Assembly: GCA_003342815.1 (NCBI GenBank)
Contig: PTEX01000024.1
Coordinates: 6,138,786 to 6,202,785 of the forward strand
Direction: 5' to 3'
DNA length: 64,000 nucleotides
From: Eudromia elegans
Taxonomy: Eukaryota > Chordata > Aves > Tinamiformes > Tinamidae
The notes below the pieces were generated by a model. That model was not told where the DNA came from, searched no databases, and saw nothing but the letters and a program-made list of their open reading frames with translations. This document shows, in pieces, positions 12,001 through 24,600 of this stretch (position 1 is the stretch's first letter; the number at the start of each line of letters is the position of its first letter). Made by a program: the position numbers and the translations under genes.

Positions 12001-14607
12001 TGTGAAAAGTAGTAGCTCTCTGTGTGTGTTTGGGGGGAAAAAAAGCATCCTAAAGTGGGTCTTAAGACATGACTGAAGAGAGTGATCTGTTCTTTATGGC
12101 ATGAGCTCCACTGAGCCCAAGCAGTCAGCAGCTCTCAAGAAGGAGCATCCTTCAAGCTGGAGCCAAGTGCTCATGGAGAACGCTAGTCCCAGTTAGCACT
12201 GACCAAAAGGATTCAGGAGGAAAAATAACCCAAAAAGATCTGTTGGAGAGCAAGGACTCTCTAAGCAGCAGTGTCTATGTCATATCCTTCCTAGTCTGCC
12301 CATGGCGTGCTTGGGCAGTAGCTGCTCTGCCTTTAGTAGAGCAAAGGAAAGCGGGATGAAGATCCCACTCCCAGACATAAGTTTGCACGTATAAATAACC
12401 CCAGCAAATGCCTGTTTAACTAAGGCATTTTACCCACAGGCATTCTGTCCTTACCAGAAGCTCCAGTTCTTTCCTCACGGCCTTTTGCTTGACAGATACA
12501 TGTGTACTGCCCTTTGCACATATACACTTCTCCCTCTCAATCTGTTCTACCAGCCCTCTCCATCCTACCTGCCCACTTTTATGAGGCGTGAATTGATATA
12601 TTTTTAACTTTGCATCTGTGTGGGTGCATGTGACTGGCAGGCTGCCAACGTCTGTTGTTTCTGAACTCTTGTCTTCAATCATCTTGGAAGGAAGCCTTGT
12701 AGGGAGATGCTAAGCAGGGATGAAAAAGGATTTCAGCCTACCTGATATGTGTGGCATTAACTAATCACTCAAAAGGAAAACGTGGAGATAAAGTTCAATG
12801 CAGAATGGAATAGAGCAGTGCAATTCAATTTGTTCTCTTAAATCTCAATTGTGAAGCCCTGCAAAATAGATATCTCGGTACTCAAAAACTAGAACATGGC
12901 CACATTTTTGGCATGCTCAGATGATTTTCTGGTACTCCTCTTCTCTGACTCCCCTTCCATCTCCCCAAGACGTGGAGACAAAACAGCTAATCTGTTGGTG
13001 TCAAACGGCAGAAAAATGACCCTAGTGGGGAGTGAGTTGTGTTCAAGTCGCACCGCGCTTTCTAGGCATGGCAGGGGAGCCTGGGCATGGCCAAATGCTA
13101 CATAATCACCTAAATTAGCTTCTTACCTAAAAACACATGGTGTGCCCTTTGTGAACCAGGATCTTGGCGTCTTCCAAGGCTCCGGCATGGTATGGACAAA
13201 TGCAGTAAATTTGGAATAAGTTGTGAGAAGAGTCATTTTGCAAGACACTGGGGGAGGCAGTCCCTTCCTGGAAGAGACTATGAGCTAATGGAGAGACAGC
13301 AAAAAGCAAATCAAACAAAGCACACCCAAAAAAAGGAACAAGGGAAGCTCTTAGAGTTCTTGCTAGAACCATCTTGCTAGAAAGGGAGGAGCTGTCCTGC
13401 TGCTGGTTTAAAGGTGCAAATAAATGAAAATATATTTAAAATGAATAATAAAAACATGAAGGAGCTATCCAATCTCTGCCTAGCAAAACTCTTTTCCCAC
13501 ATTAATATTTTCCCATGATAGTTGAAAGCACCTCTTGCAGACTTCTTGTAGAATCTGTGGACTAGCTCACAGAATAATAGAGTTTTTCTCTCTGTTTGTT
13601 TTAAAAGTCTTTTCATGACCATTGATAATACAGTTCCTAAGAGAATAGTCCACATGAGTGATGGAATATAGCTCAGGAATTACTGATGCTGCAGTAATCC
13701 GATTTAGATTACCTGGCTTGTTCAACGCCGTCTCTTTGTCCTTGCTTCTGCACCTGGAATAACAATTCTGGTCATTTCATAGAACAAGGATCCTAAATCA
13801 ATTAACAGGCAGTAATGAGGTAGTTCACCTGCTCTGCAGGAAGCGGAGCACGGTGGGGTTTGTCTCAAACACCAGCGCAGAGGTGTGGGAAGGCTTGTGT
13901 CTGTACTGCACTCCGAAGCTGTGATAGACTAATCATTCACACCTATGTATAATTTTGCTCTATTATTTCCACCTCAGATGTTTAATTGCATCATGTTTTG
14001 CCCGGTTTAAAGCAGCTCTGCTACTTGTTTTAGTTCTATAGGAAAGGAAAATATTTTTGCTCTTTCGCCTTTTTCCTATGGTAAGCTTTCTCTGCTGAGC
14101 ATATTTCTATAGTATGCTCTGATGCTCTGCTTTACCTTCAGGGCATTAGTTGTGTTTGTCATAAAACCAAAGAGCATCTGATGTAACTAAAGTTTCTCTT
14201 CCTTTAAAACCACAGGAAATATATTGAATGTAATGTCTGCTTTTGGAAATCTCATTTCTCTACTCTATGTGTTGCCTTCTGTAATAAGGCCCTAGATATG
14301 TTACATTGTGTTTAAAAATCCAGGGTGCTCTTTATCAGGATATATCCTTGTTTAATTCTAATAGCAGAGACATTTTGTTTTCTATCTCTTAGTCAAATGT
14401 TGTTATTGTTTAGCTCAGTTCTGCTTCTCTGTGTGGTACAAATAACTGGATATTATCACCCTGTGGAGGCTTTTGGGTGCTCCTCTGAAACATTAATACT
14501 GTTCCTAATAATTGGACTCAGGAAGCAGGAGAATAACACAAATATTTGGCTAAATTACTGCAATAGAACAAGAGCTGGAGTCTGTTGCGTGTGCTGAGCT
14601 CCCCGCG

Positions 14608-14635
14608 AGGTCAGCAGGCTGACCTGCTAAGGTCA
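14608..14635. promoter_or_regulatory. Triple AGGTCA half-site cluster
   Basis: Three exact AGGTCA half-sites sit within 28 bp: AGGTCA at 14608-14613, its inverse TGACCT at 14620-14625 (six bases apart), and AGGTCA again at 14630-14635 (four bases further). AGGTCA is the half-site recognised by many nuclear receptors (RAR, RXR, TR, ER and COUP-TF families). The first pair forms an inverted repeat with a 6-base spacer and the last pair an everted repeat with a 4-base spacer. The sequence is seen directly. A regulatory role is inference, since no gene promoter is visible nearby. Confidence 0.35.
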
Positions 14636-17600
14636 GGTGAAATGGTTTCATTGACTTTCGATTAGACTCAATGTGATTTGTCTGTCTCCAGATTGCAAGA
14701 TTTACTGTAATGGTGTTTTCTGTGCTGAGTCAGCCATAGGTAGTTCCCGATTTATTGCATTGCAAACGTGAAGTCTTTGAGCACAGATTATTTGTCCTCT
14801 CCCACTGCTGCCTGTCATCATTAGCTTCAGATGAGAAGTAACCCCCTGGTAGAGCTGCTCTAACCATGCTCGGAGGAGAAGCAGCTGGAAGGAGGGCAGG
14901 GAGGCTGGTGGGCACACGGGTAAAGAGGGAGCTCACGGGGGGCTTCTTGGAAACCTGTTTGAACTTTAGCCACAGGAGTGCAGAATTACACCCATTATGT
15001 GATATATTCGATGCTTTTTTCATGCGGGTAGTCTTCTAATTTAGATATTTGGAATAACTGTGCACAAGAATAAAGTGTCTTGGGAGGTCTGTGTGAGATT
15101 AGTGAGCTCTGCCTCTGGAAAATTCATTCTTGCTGCGAACAACTCTGCTGCGCTACAGGGTGTTTTCCTGCCCTGTCCTGTCCTGCATCCTGGTGTTCAC
15201 ACAGAAAACACCACTTGCTCTGGGCACTGCTGGCTGTGAAAAGTGTAATGTGGCACAGCTGACTTTATGGAGAAAGAATTAAAACAGTGATCTGAAGCAA
15301 GTTCCATTAAATCCTTGGACCTTGAAAGACAAATAAAATGGATTAGTATAGTACCAAGCAACCTGACCAAGCCAGAGCATTGTTTCAGTTCATTGAGGCT
15401 GTATGTATTACTTGTTGAATTGGTTACTAGAATGGCAGAAAGTAGATTGAAAAATACAGGGAAAACAGACTGCAGGAGGGAGAGGCACTCAGCTTTGTCC
15501 TTGCAAAGGAGCAGGCAGCTCGTCCTACAGCTATAGGTCACCTCACTTGAGAAGCCCGTGACACTGTGGGCCTTTGAGGCAGGTCCTTCTCACCTTTGAA
15601 GAACTGCATCTTCCCCTCAAAAGGGTGCTAAATTCCTGTTGGAAACCGTCAGCAATTGTGACATAGGGACATTTCCTTCATCATCAGTCAAGTTTCAGGA
15701 AGTATTCAGTGAAGAACACATAAATGTAAGATAGATTACAAAAAATAATTCCCCAGTGTTTTATTTTTCCTACTTAGCCTAATTTAGATCAGTAGGAAAG
15801 ACCTTCTTTAATCCTCTACTATCATAACATAGAAATGTGTTTAGCCTTACAGAAAAATAAATCTTTCAGAGATGAATCGTTGAAATAATTGATCTATTTA
15901 AGTCCTCCTTGAGACACATTTCAAGGGCATAAGTTATTTCTGCGTGTCATTAAAAAGACTTAGCACATCACTACAATGAATTATTTGGATAACATTAAAG
16001 CAGGATCAGATATTTGACCTCTCTGCTCAGGATTGCATAAGGTTTTTTATGTATTGTTTAATTGCCTGAGGATTTTGTAGCAATGTCTGATATCTGATAC
16101 AATGAAGAGTAAGTTTCTTATGAAGCTGAATCCTCTACCCCTGCGTACGAGTGGGCCTGAATATGGACATGACAAAGTCGAAGCCTTACGGCTCGCAAAG
16201 GACAGAAGTCAAGCATGCATTTTTGTGCCATACTCAGGTGGCACCACTGCCCGTCGTGGAAGGTACGAGAAAAACCTTCATGTTTCATACCTAGATCTCA
16301 AAGCACTTTGTTGCAGAGAGTTATTTTTTGTTGTTGTTGCCTCTAGTCACAGTTGGGAAGAACGTAGTACGGGGAGCTCGGGTGACATTTGGGATGTCAC
16401 TCAGCTTCCACGCAGTGGAACTGGATGGAGAAGCCAAATCTTCTGAGCCTTCCCTCGGCGCCACGTCTGGGACTCCCTGCCAGGCTCCTTGTTTGCTCAG
16501 GAGTGATTTGCTGCAGCAGGAGTTTCTTCCTGACCTGCAGCACTTTGTGGCAGCCAGCAGAGAGGCAGTGCACTATTGATTTATCTTATAGCTGCTCAGG
16601 CACAGTTCTGAGTTTTGGAGCCTGGTATCTCTAAACTAGGGAGCTGGATGTTACCACCGTGCCTGCCTTGGCATCCGAGTTCATCCTGGATGGAAAATAG
16701 TACTGGGCCACATTTTGTTTGATCTCTTTCTGAATACCAATTGCTTGGTCTTAATGACATACCGTGGTATTGACTTGGCAGGTTAATTATAAGTGATGTG
16801 GAGAAAAAATCTGTTTCTTTTTATTGGCTTTAAACTTTATTTTATTGCAACTTCACTGCTTAACTTCCCTTATTCTTGTTATAGTAAAGAGTGTATAGGG
16901 GCTCCACATTCATCTTGCTATATTCTTCTGTCACGTTCACTCTCCCTGAATTAAGCTCTGCGTATTCTTGCATTTCTTCCACCTTGCACAATAAAACCTA
17001 CTGTGTTCTAGTGAGGGGAGAGAAGACCTTGCTCTCATTAGACAGGTGGCGTTTGAAAGGGCCGAGACCGCGTCTCAACATTGTCGTTCTGCAGCTGCAG
17101 AGATGCTCCAGTTCTCGCCCTTTCTGCGGTCCTGCCCCCGAGGCAAAGGCTGAGGAGGAAGCAGAGGAAGCACATGACACTTTGCACTATCATCCACACC
17201 CTGCAGAATGTCTTTAGTCCAAACTGAGAACAACACGCTGTCCTGAGAGCAAAAGTCACTCAGGCAACCATTTAAATGCAGCCTATAAACCATGCACATG
17301 TGCAGGGCAGCGGCTGGGAACCAGCACTGCTTCACAACAGCTCTTATTCAAGGATAGGAGTTTCTGGAGAGAAGAATAGTTTGGAAAATGTATCTTCCAT
17401 TAATTCTAACCCTGTTTCTCATCCTAGTTGTCGCTATTCTGTCAGATAATGCATCTGCTTCCATTTGAAGAATACCAATTTTCACTGTACTGTTGTGGCT
17501 TTATGAATTATAATTATTTTATTGGTTATTTGAAAGTTGTGTTTAGAAATCATGGTGATGCAGGAGATTCTTTATACGTGAGGATTCTGCTTCCTGGGCA

Positions 17601-18500
17601 AGATGTTTTCATCTCCTTCTACTGCTGTTTCAATAGTGAATTATTCTTCAAACAGTCTTAATTTGCAACCCTTTTCATTTTGCTAAATGGCAAATCCCTG
17701 AATTTCTCATTTCTCGTTGCCTTTGCAAGCTCCTCTGTTCCACTGCTGTACATACACAAAACCTTCAAAGCTGAAAGCAAAGCCCAAGCTAAGCACAATA
17801 AATACAGTGAATTTTCTATAGGATCTTTTCTGTTACACTGAACAGGGGAATGTAGGCACAAAACTGTTTTTCCCTTTTTGTAGGTCACCTTTGAAACAGA
17901 ATTGGGTGCTCTCAATGACAGGCTTGTCTAACATAAGATTCAGCAGCTGTCAAGATGAGCCCGAAGGCCTGGAGGATATGGCCTGACATATGGGTTTCCC
18001 GAAGCTCGAGCTGCACCTATTTCACTAGAGCAGCGACAGTAACTCGAGTGCTGAAGGCAAGAGGAAGATGCTCGTGGCTAAGTTATGGGCTTCACTCCTT
18101 CGTGGCCAAAGCTTCACCTTCATTTCCAATAAACGGGCATCACCTGAGGAGCCTTCGTAAGGGTTTTGGCTGCCTCAGACAAGCCTTTGCTGAGTTAAGG
18201 TATTATGGGGTAGGGAGAGAAATCTGAGCGAAGGAAGATGTCCCATGTGTGACAGGTAAGATCTGTGAGCTGGGACCTGGCCACGCCAAAGGGTCCCATC
18301 CAGCAGCACTTGGTGTCACGTAGCATGAATATCTTAGTCCACTGGCGTTTCTAAAGGTGCTTGGCGGGTGATGAACATGAGTCCACTAGTTGGTTGAGTG
18401 TTTTGCCGTGAGCACCGCCTGATAACCCGTAACTAGCACCAGCGCGTAGCAAGAGCAGGGTTTTAGGGGTCCTTCTGTAGGGGCTTGGTGTGCAGGGGCT
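14636..18500. other. Non-coding stretch
   Basis: Mostly AT-leaning single-copy sequence with a moderately GC-rich portion near 17.05-17.20 kb. Open frames up to 114 codons (one near 15.2-15.5 kb on the minus strand and one near 16.1-16.4 kb on the plus strand) carry no recognisable domain. I see no repeats or RNA genes. Confidence 0.55.
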
Positions 18501-18660
18501 GGCGTACGGGGAGGTGGCGCCGGGAGCCTTCCCCGGGCGGCTGGATCTTGTGTCTCCGTGGAGCACCGCGGCTCCCTTCCCGTCGCGCGGTGCGTCGGCA
18601 GAGCTTGGGACGCCATGGGAGAGGCTCTGCCGCCTTGGGCAGGACGAGTTGTTCACGGTT
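18501..18660. other. CpG-rich patch
   Basis: About 18 CpG dinucleotides in 160 bp, including ccgcgg and tcgcgcgg clusters, within a CpG-poor setting. No TATA box or splice-linked reading frame is evident. Overlapping frames on both strands come from the lack of AT-rich stop codons. It could be an orphan CpG island. Confidence 0.45.
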
Positions 18661-19094
18661 GGGTGTAAGTGGCTTCAGCGGGAAGAATGAGGGGACTCAC
18701 CTGTGATAAAGGGAAACACTTGGCTATTTCTGTCTTCCAAACAAAGCGTTTGGGCTTTTCAGCTTGAGTATTTATAAATGTTTGAATAGGATTAAGAAAA
18801 CAAAGGCAAAATGACACATTTTGTTTTGCATTGCATAAACTGTATGAGATATCTCTGGCTAGGTAAAAAGAAGCTTTCTATTCCTGTGCAAAAACGGTGC
18901 TGTTTGAGTGCTCTGGGTTATCTGCCCTTCCTCGCGCAAGGAGGCAGATGAAGCTCTGCTGCGCTCTCCGTGTTCCCCAGAAACTCGCTTTATCTCTTGG
19001 CCTCCTTTTGCTCCCTTGCTGTATCTGATTTTTCCCCGCAGCCGGTCGTGCTGCTCTGTTGCTGCCTCCTACCCCCTCTTGCTTTTGAAGGGAA

Positions 19095-19240
19095 TCGGTT
19101 GGGACACGAAGGCCTCGGAGAGGCCGAGCACAGACTGCGGACGCTGCCTGCGCTCGCTTCGGCCCGCGTGCCCAGATGGCCGCCGTCCCGCTCCCCTGTC
19201 ACAGCCAGGCACTGATTTCCACAGGACGGCGTGTGCCCGA
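19095..19240. other. CpG-rich patch
   Basis: Roughly 15 CpG dinucleotides in 145 bp, less than 500 bp from the previous patch and about 350 bp before the 50-bp minisatellite. It contains a 12-nt match (gctcgcttcggc) to the start of U6 snRNA, but the following sequence does not continue as U6, so no RNA gene is called. Confidence 0.4.
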
Positions 19241-19584
19241 GTGGCTCAATCTTAATGGGATATAAAAGAAGGATCAGCTCTGCATTCAAGCTATAAATTC
19301 ACATTTGACTTACAAAGAACCCATAATCAGAAATCCCTCCTGAGAGCTCGATTTCATTTCATGCAGTCATGTCCTTCCCATGTTTCTGAGGCGGCCATAG
19401 GGAACCTATTGCCCACGCTGATGGGAGCTGCAATTAGCAGATCAATAGCATCTGCTCCTTAATAGAAGCCACGGCTCTGTGTGGACTGGTGCTTTATTCT
19501 TCTATTGCAGTCGTGTAGCCTGAGCACCGCACACGTGCCTTGCCGGCTGCGGCTGTGATTGCAGCGACGGCCGGAGACCGTCAG
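19241..19584. other. Short AT-leaning interval before minisatellite
   Basis: About 340 bp between the CpG patch and the minisatellite. I see no gene or repeat in it. The end near 19.5 kb becomes GC-rich and leads into the tandem array. Confidence 0.5.
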
Positions 19585-19734
19585 ACCCCTGCAACAGGCG
19601 GCCTCGTGCCACCCCCTCCCTGCCGACAACAGGCACCTCTGCAACAGGCGGCCTCGTGCTACCCCCTCCCTGCCGACAACAGGCACCTCTGCAACAGGCG
19701 GCCTCGTGCTACCCCCTCCCTGCCGACAACAGGC
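19585..19734. repeat. 50-bp minisatellite, three copies
   Basis: Three consecutive copies of a GC-rich 50-bp unit containing ggcctcgtgctacccc and ctccctgccgacaacagg. The shared 'gcaacaggcg' block recurs at 19591, 19641 and 19691, exactly 50 bp apart. Copies two and three appear identical, and copy one differs at very few positions, mainly near its start. The near-identity points to recent duplication. Because 50 is not a multiple of three, each copy is read in a different frame, which explains the repetitive peptides in several overlapping open frames across it. Copy number probably varies between individuals. Confidence 0.95.
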
Positions 19735-21670
19735 GGCAGCTTTCTGCACCACCGTGTAATTACTCACCACGTGCCGCTCGGCATCCTGTGTATACTCCTC
19801 ATGATTTACCATGCGGAGGAACAAGTAGAACAAATCTCCAGTGACGTGCAACGCAAAATGTGCGTTCTAATCAGGGTGGTGCTTAGATACCTGCTTGGTT
19901 TTTGTGGACGAGGAAGTTACTTATTTCCAGTGACTGAGAGGTGCTCTAGTGGAACTAATTATGATAGATTATTTCCTTGGCGCTGACAATTTATTTGATG
20001 AATTTAGCCTACGTTTTGTGTCTGTGAATTGTCCAAATCACTTGGATATCTGAATATATGTACTATTTGTAACTGTCGAATTGCTTTAGCAATATTTTTT
20101 GATATTTAAATAATTTGTAAACTGTTTGCAAGCAAGCAAGCTCACTCCTCAATGTGAAAGCTGTGTGATATTATTTGGATTAGTCACTAGGATATTTAAC
20201 TGGATGAGCAGGACCCTCATGTGCTCTCAGTCCTTAGGAATTCAAATTTTACTTCCTATGGCTACTTTTAGATTGATTTGTCATTTAAAGCTACTTCCTT
20301 TCCTGCCCATATGATAAACAGCGTGTTTATTTATGGAAAGCAAAGACGATAGGCAGGAATACACAGGTCCTGTATTGGTTTAGGCAGATTTTGGTGCAAA
20401 AAGCTGATTGTGGCTATTTAAAAATAAACGATAGGCAAACAGGCAGGCTCCAGGATCCCTTCACTCCCACTGGAGTGTGCACACTGGGAATGTGGGTCCC
20501 TTTCTACATATGAGGGTGCAGTCTGAGGCTTTGCTATTAAGAAATGCCATTGAATTCAACTGCCTAGAAAATGGCCAAAGGTTAAGTGCACAGATAAAAG
20601 GTCATGAGTAGCCACCAAGTAGGTCACAACTATTACAGTTTTTCATTTAACCACTTGAGAAGCATTAAAGTAATGAATTGTCTATTATGCTTTCCTAGTA
20701 AATGCTTTCTCTGCATGATAGGAGCATCAAGCAGTAGTCAAATGTGTGAATATAACCCAGATAAGAAAAATAGCTGACACCTTGGTACTGGGAAATGAAA
20801 AGCTAACTTTTCCTGTAGTGCAATTAATTCTTGAAACAGCTACAGTTTAATTGAATGGGAAAGCCTCACAAGATAACTTTATTCTTGTCATTAGGTCATT
20901 TTTACCTTTGTATGAGAGGTACCATGCTTGATAGAAACCAATTAGAAGTGAATTTAATTTAGCAAATTATTCTTTTAATCTTTAGTTCTCATTTATCAGT
21001 CTAAAAAAATAAGGCAATTTAAATATTTAACATGAATCAAGTGAACTAAGTTTTACGAACATTTGAAATTAGTTTAACAACTTAAATCTTCTGCACCATT
21101 AGGAAGCATCTCCAAAGACATTGACAGCCATCAGATTTGATGTATGCATTTCAGAATTGTGTTTATTCAGAAATTATTCAGCCACAAAGTTATATCTGTG
21201 TGCTGATTTTCTGTAAACAGGAATTTCCTTGCCTTTGCGGAACATGTTAATGGTATGGTGGTCATGATGATGTGAGGTATAAGAATTGCAAAAGTCAAAT
21301 GTTTGGGAATGTCAGTTGGGAGCTTAGAGCATTGCCCAGGCTCAGGGATGCGGTGCTGCATGATGCTGATGCAGTAAAAATAAAGCTAACGTTAGCGGGC
21401 GCTTCTCGGGATTTTCAGCTCCCTTGAAGGTCAGCAAATGGTCTTCAGAAGGAGCTGGCAGTACTGGCCTGTTCTCCAGTGGGCCCTTGCTTTAGATTCA
21501 GTGAAGAGGAAGATAAAAATAGTCAATGACTCATGCAAGAATAGCAGTAGCCCTTTTTTAATACTGGTGAACATTTCTATTTCCCCGAGCTTTTTAATTA
21601 TTTATTTTAATTTAGTTTCCCTTGTAACTTCTGGGTATGTCATGTATTGCTGCTGTGGGAGTAAGTGATC

Positions 21671-21692
21671 ACAGGGATCAGGGGATCCCTGT
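21671..21692. repeat. Perfect 9-bp inverted repeat with 4-base loop
   Basis: ACAGGGATC is followed by AGGG and then GATCCCTGT, a perfect inverted repeat. It would form a small hairpin as RNA or a cruciform as DNA. No associated gene or transcript signal is visible, and hairpins of this size occur by chance in sequence of this length. Confidence 0.9.
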
Positions 21693-24600
21693 CCCCTCCA
21701 AGTATGTGCAGAGTGAGGAGCCCAGCAGAACCATGCAGGCAGGTGGGTCTGATCCCTGGAAGGGGGTTTGTGAAGACAGCACCACATTACGCCTTCAGCA
21801 CATATTACGCCTCCTGGCACACGCGCCAGCGTCTGAAATGTGTGTTTTGCAGGGAGTGTGACACCGTCCTGGTGCTGTGGGCTGATCCGCCTGTGCCTGG
21901 GAGCTCTCCAGTTCCCATGTGAGTTGACAGACAAGTTTGGGAGCCAAGGAGCAAGATGCCTGTGCACAGTTTCGATGTGTGGCAGGTATTTTTCAGTCTG
22001 CAAACTCCAGAATGACAATAATTAAGGAATGTTTTCCATACCAGGAAAAACTGAGTAGACTGGGTAGAGTATGTGAGAAGTAACCAGGCTCTTTCCTAGG
22101 GAATAAATAGGAGAGTATTGTGGACACCAGTCGTTAATGCTCAGAAATCCTCGGTGGGCTTGTGTTGGCTCCTTTTTGTTCTGCAGGGGCCAGCCAAGCT
22201 TGCAGTTGAGAAAATTGCTATTACAAAAGTGGTGGTGTCCCCTGCTTCTGCCTAGTCATCCTCTGGTAGTTTGTGGGTAAGGTTTGCACATTCCTCCCTC
22301 TGGATGAGAATTTTAGCAGCTCCACGAACCGCAGGTGGGCCAAACACCTCTTGATTTCCCTGGGGCATTGGGATGGTCACATACAGGGAATCCAGGTGGA
22401 GTCGCCCAGTCCCAGTATCTGTACCAGAGCACAGAACTGGGCTGTAGCGTCTGTTTGATGCTAGAACTCAGGAACAGCCATGAAGAATACCTTGCTGCTT
22501 CCAGGAGGCCCCAGCCACGGGTAAATGATGGTTCTGTTTAGATGGCAGTGGCACCTGCTGGCTAGTGGGAGCAGAGTTTATGCACTCCCTAAGTTATCGT
22601 GACACCACCTGTATAATACCCGTGTGTTATCAGGGTGCAGTGGTGATAGATCAGTAGCCGAACTTCTCTTTGAGCAAGGGAAGCCCAGCAAATCTCAGCT
22701 GGGTCGATTTGGTATGTCAGGCTACGTGGATCTTTTAAAATACAAAACCAGAACTGTTTTGACACCATGCAAAGCTGTTTTGATTACAGCAAACTACTCT
22801 AAGCCCTTCACAACCCTGAACTCTGAAATGAAATGAGAGTTATTCTCTTCTTTGTAGATATTTCTCTATTTTGTTTGTTTAGTCTGGTTTTATATGGTGG
22901 AATATGGTGTTTTCTGATAACAATGTTTTCTCTATTACAAATCATGGATAAAAGTCACATCAAAAACCAAAACTCATCCTTCTTATTATTTATATTCAGC
23001 CCATGTAATTTTATCCTGAAATGGTAAAAATAGTTTGGAAAGGTTCACACGTAATCTTCATAAGATTCTAATGAACATGTGAAGTGAGTCCCTCACAAAT
23101 GTGTGCTTGGAAGTTATACACAAGGTCAGTCTTTGTCAGTATTGATTGGGAACAGAATTAAAATGCCAGAAGTTGTCCAGTTTATCATCAGGCTACTGAA
23201 ACTATCTCCTCTGTGATATTTCAACAAAGCAGCCTCAGGCAATCACAGTAATTATTCAGAAAAGCAAATCTCAACTACTTTCAAATGCAAAATTTTCTGT
23301 CCTAGCCAAATGGTTGTTAGCAAGGGATTACAGCATTGTAGGAGACAGCATGCCCTGCCTTGTGTGTGGAGCAGGCTTGTTTACATCTGGCCAAGCAGCA
23401 AAGACAAAAATTCAGTCAACATATTCTAGAGTTCAGGCTGCAATGCTCAGCAGAAGGTGTCAGTAAATATGAGAGAAGGCAAACGTGCTCCCTACTGCCT
23501 AGTTTTAGCCGAGATCTGGATCCAAAGCATCCTGTGAGAATCTCTACAATCCAATATGACCCAAGTGTGTTCTGTGATAACCTCCTGCTTATTGGTCTTT
23601 TGAATTAAGAACAAAATTTACCTCACCCATAGTAGTCTATAACTTGGTAGGAGGTTTGGGGGTTTGTTTTTGGAAGCCTAAAAGACGTAGGTTAGAAAGC
23701 GTATAAACAAAGGGGAGAATTAAATGTAGGAATCCTACATCTTTGCTATTATTTGAAGCAGGTCCCCTTACAAGACATGGATACACTGAGATACGCTCAT
23801 TAAAACAGAAGACAAACAAAAAAGGAAGGGCAGCACAAAGTCTCGTGGTGCCCAGGCCGCTCCCTGCCAGGGAAAGGCAAGCAGGAGAGCAGGCGGGCAG
23901 GAGCGTGCGGGGGAGCGGGAGCCAGCTGCAAGCTGTACCCAGTTCAGCCGTGTGGATGGGCGTCTCACTTGCCTATCTTCACAGAGGGATTTAGAAAAAG
24001 GGTCTTGCTGGGGATTGAAATACTAGAGCTGTAGTGAGGGACAGGCGCTACAAATTCCAGACACGTGCCCCGTCCTTGCCTCGGGCTGCCTTCCTTATCT
24101 GTCCACATTTGATGACTTCTTGCAAGCTCTTGCGGATCCTGTTCGGCTGCAAACGAGGTCTGGACTCTGCTCTCTGGCCTGTTGCCCCATGCCTGGGAAT
24201 TGTGCATTGCAGCACCTGAGTCTTTGCTCCAAGGGCAGCCTCCCTACAGCTCTGCCGGTGTAACGAGGCCGGGCCTTGTACCTGATGGCACTCTACATCA
24301 CTCGAGTGACTAGTTCATTTAGGTTTAAATGGCCCTTCTGCCCGAAGAGAAGTGTTGGCTGCTGTCTTCATCTGTCATGGCCATCTGCTCTACTCTTTTT
24401 TCCCTCTCAGCGTGACTAAAGTAACTTCCATATGAGAACAGATTGCGGGACACACATTAACCTCTTTAGAGACCCTAAATGATCCCCAAGGAGTGCAGAG
24501 TTTACTCTTCAAGTCTGATTCCTCTTCGCATGCAAGCACACGTGCCACCTTATAGCACTCTTCCTAAAGCAGAGGGTTTCATGCACCTCAAAATAACCTT

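Larger units (their letters stand above)
4726..14600. other. Non-coding stretch with scattered simple repeats
   Basis: About 10 kb without a supportable gene. It holds the GT/AT microsatellite at 5.45 kb, a short GT/GC alternation at 6.04 kb, a TG run at 7.57 kb and a T-rich tract near 9.0 kb. Octamer-type sequences occur at 5786-5793, 9568-9575 and 11121-11128. Open frames do not exceed about 93 codons and show no recognisable domain. The rest appears to be ordinary single-copy sequence. Confidence 0.55.

Noticed and set aside
12416-12682. 88-codon minus-strand frame with natural-looking composition
   Set aside because: No recognisable family, no context; frames of this length are expected by chance in 64 kb.
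19150-19165. U6 snRNA-like start (gctcgcttcggc)
   Set aside because: Only 12 bases match and the continuation is unlike U6; no upstream promoter elements.
19540-19986. 148-codon plus-strand frame with repeated peptide
   Set aside because: The repeated peptide is produced by the 50-bp minisatellite read in shifting frames, not by a repeat protein.
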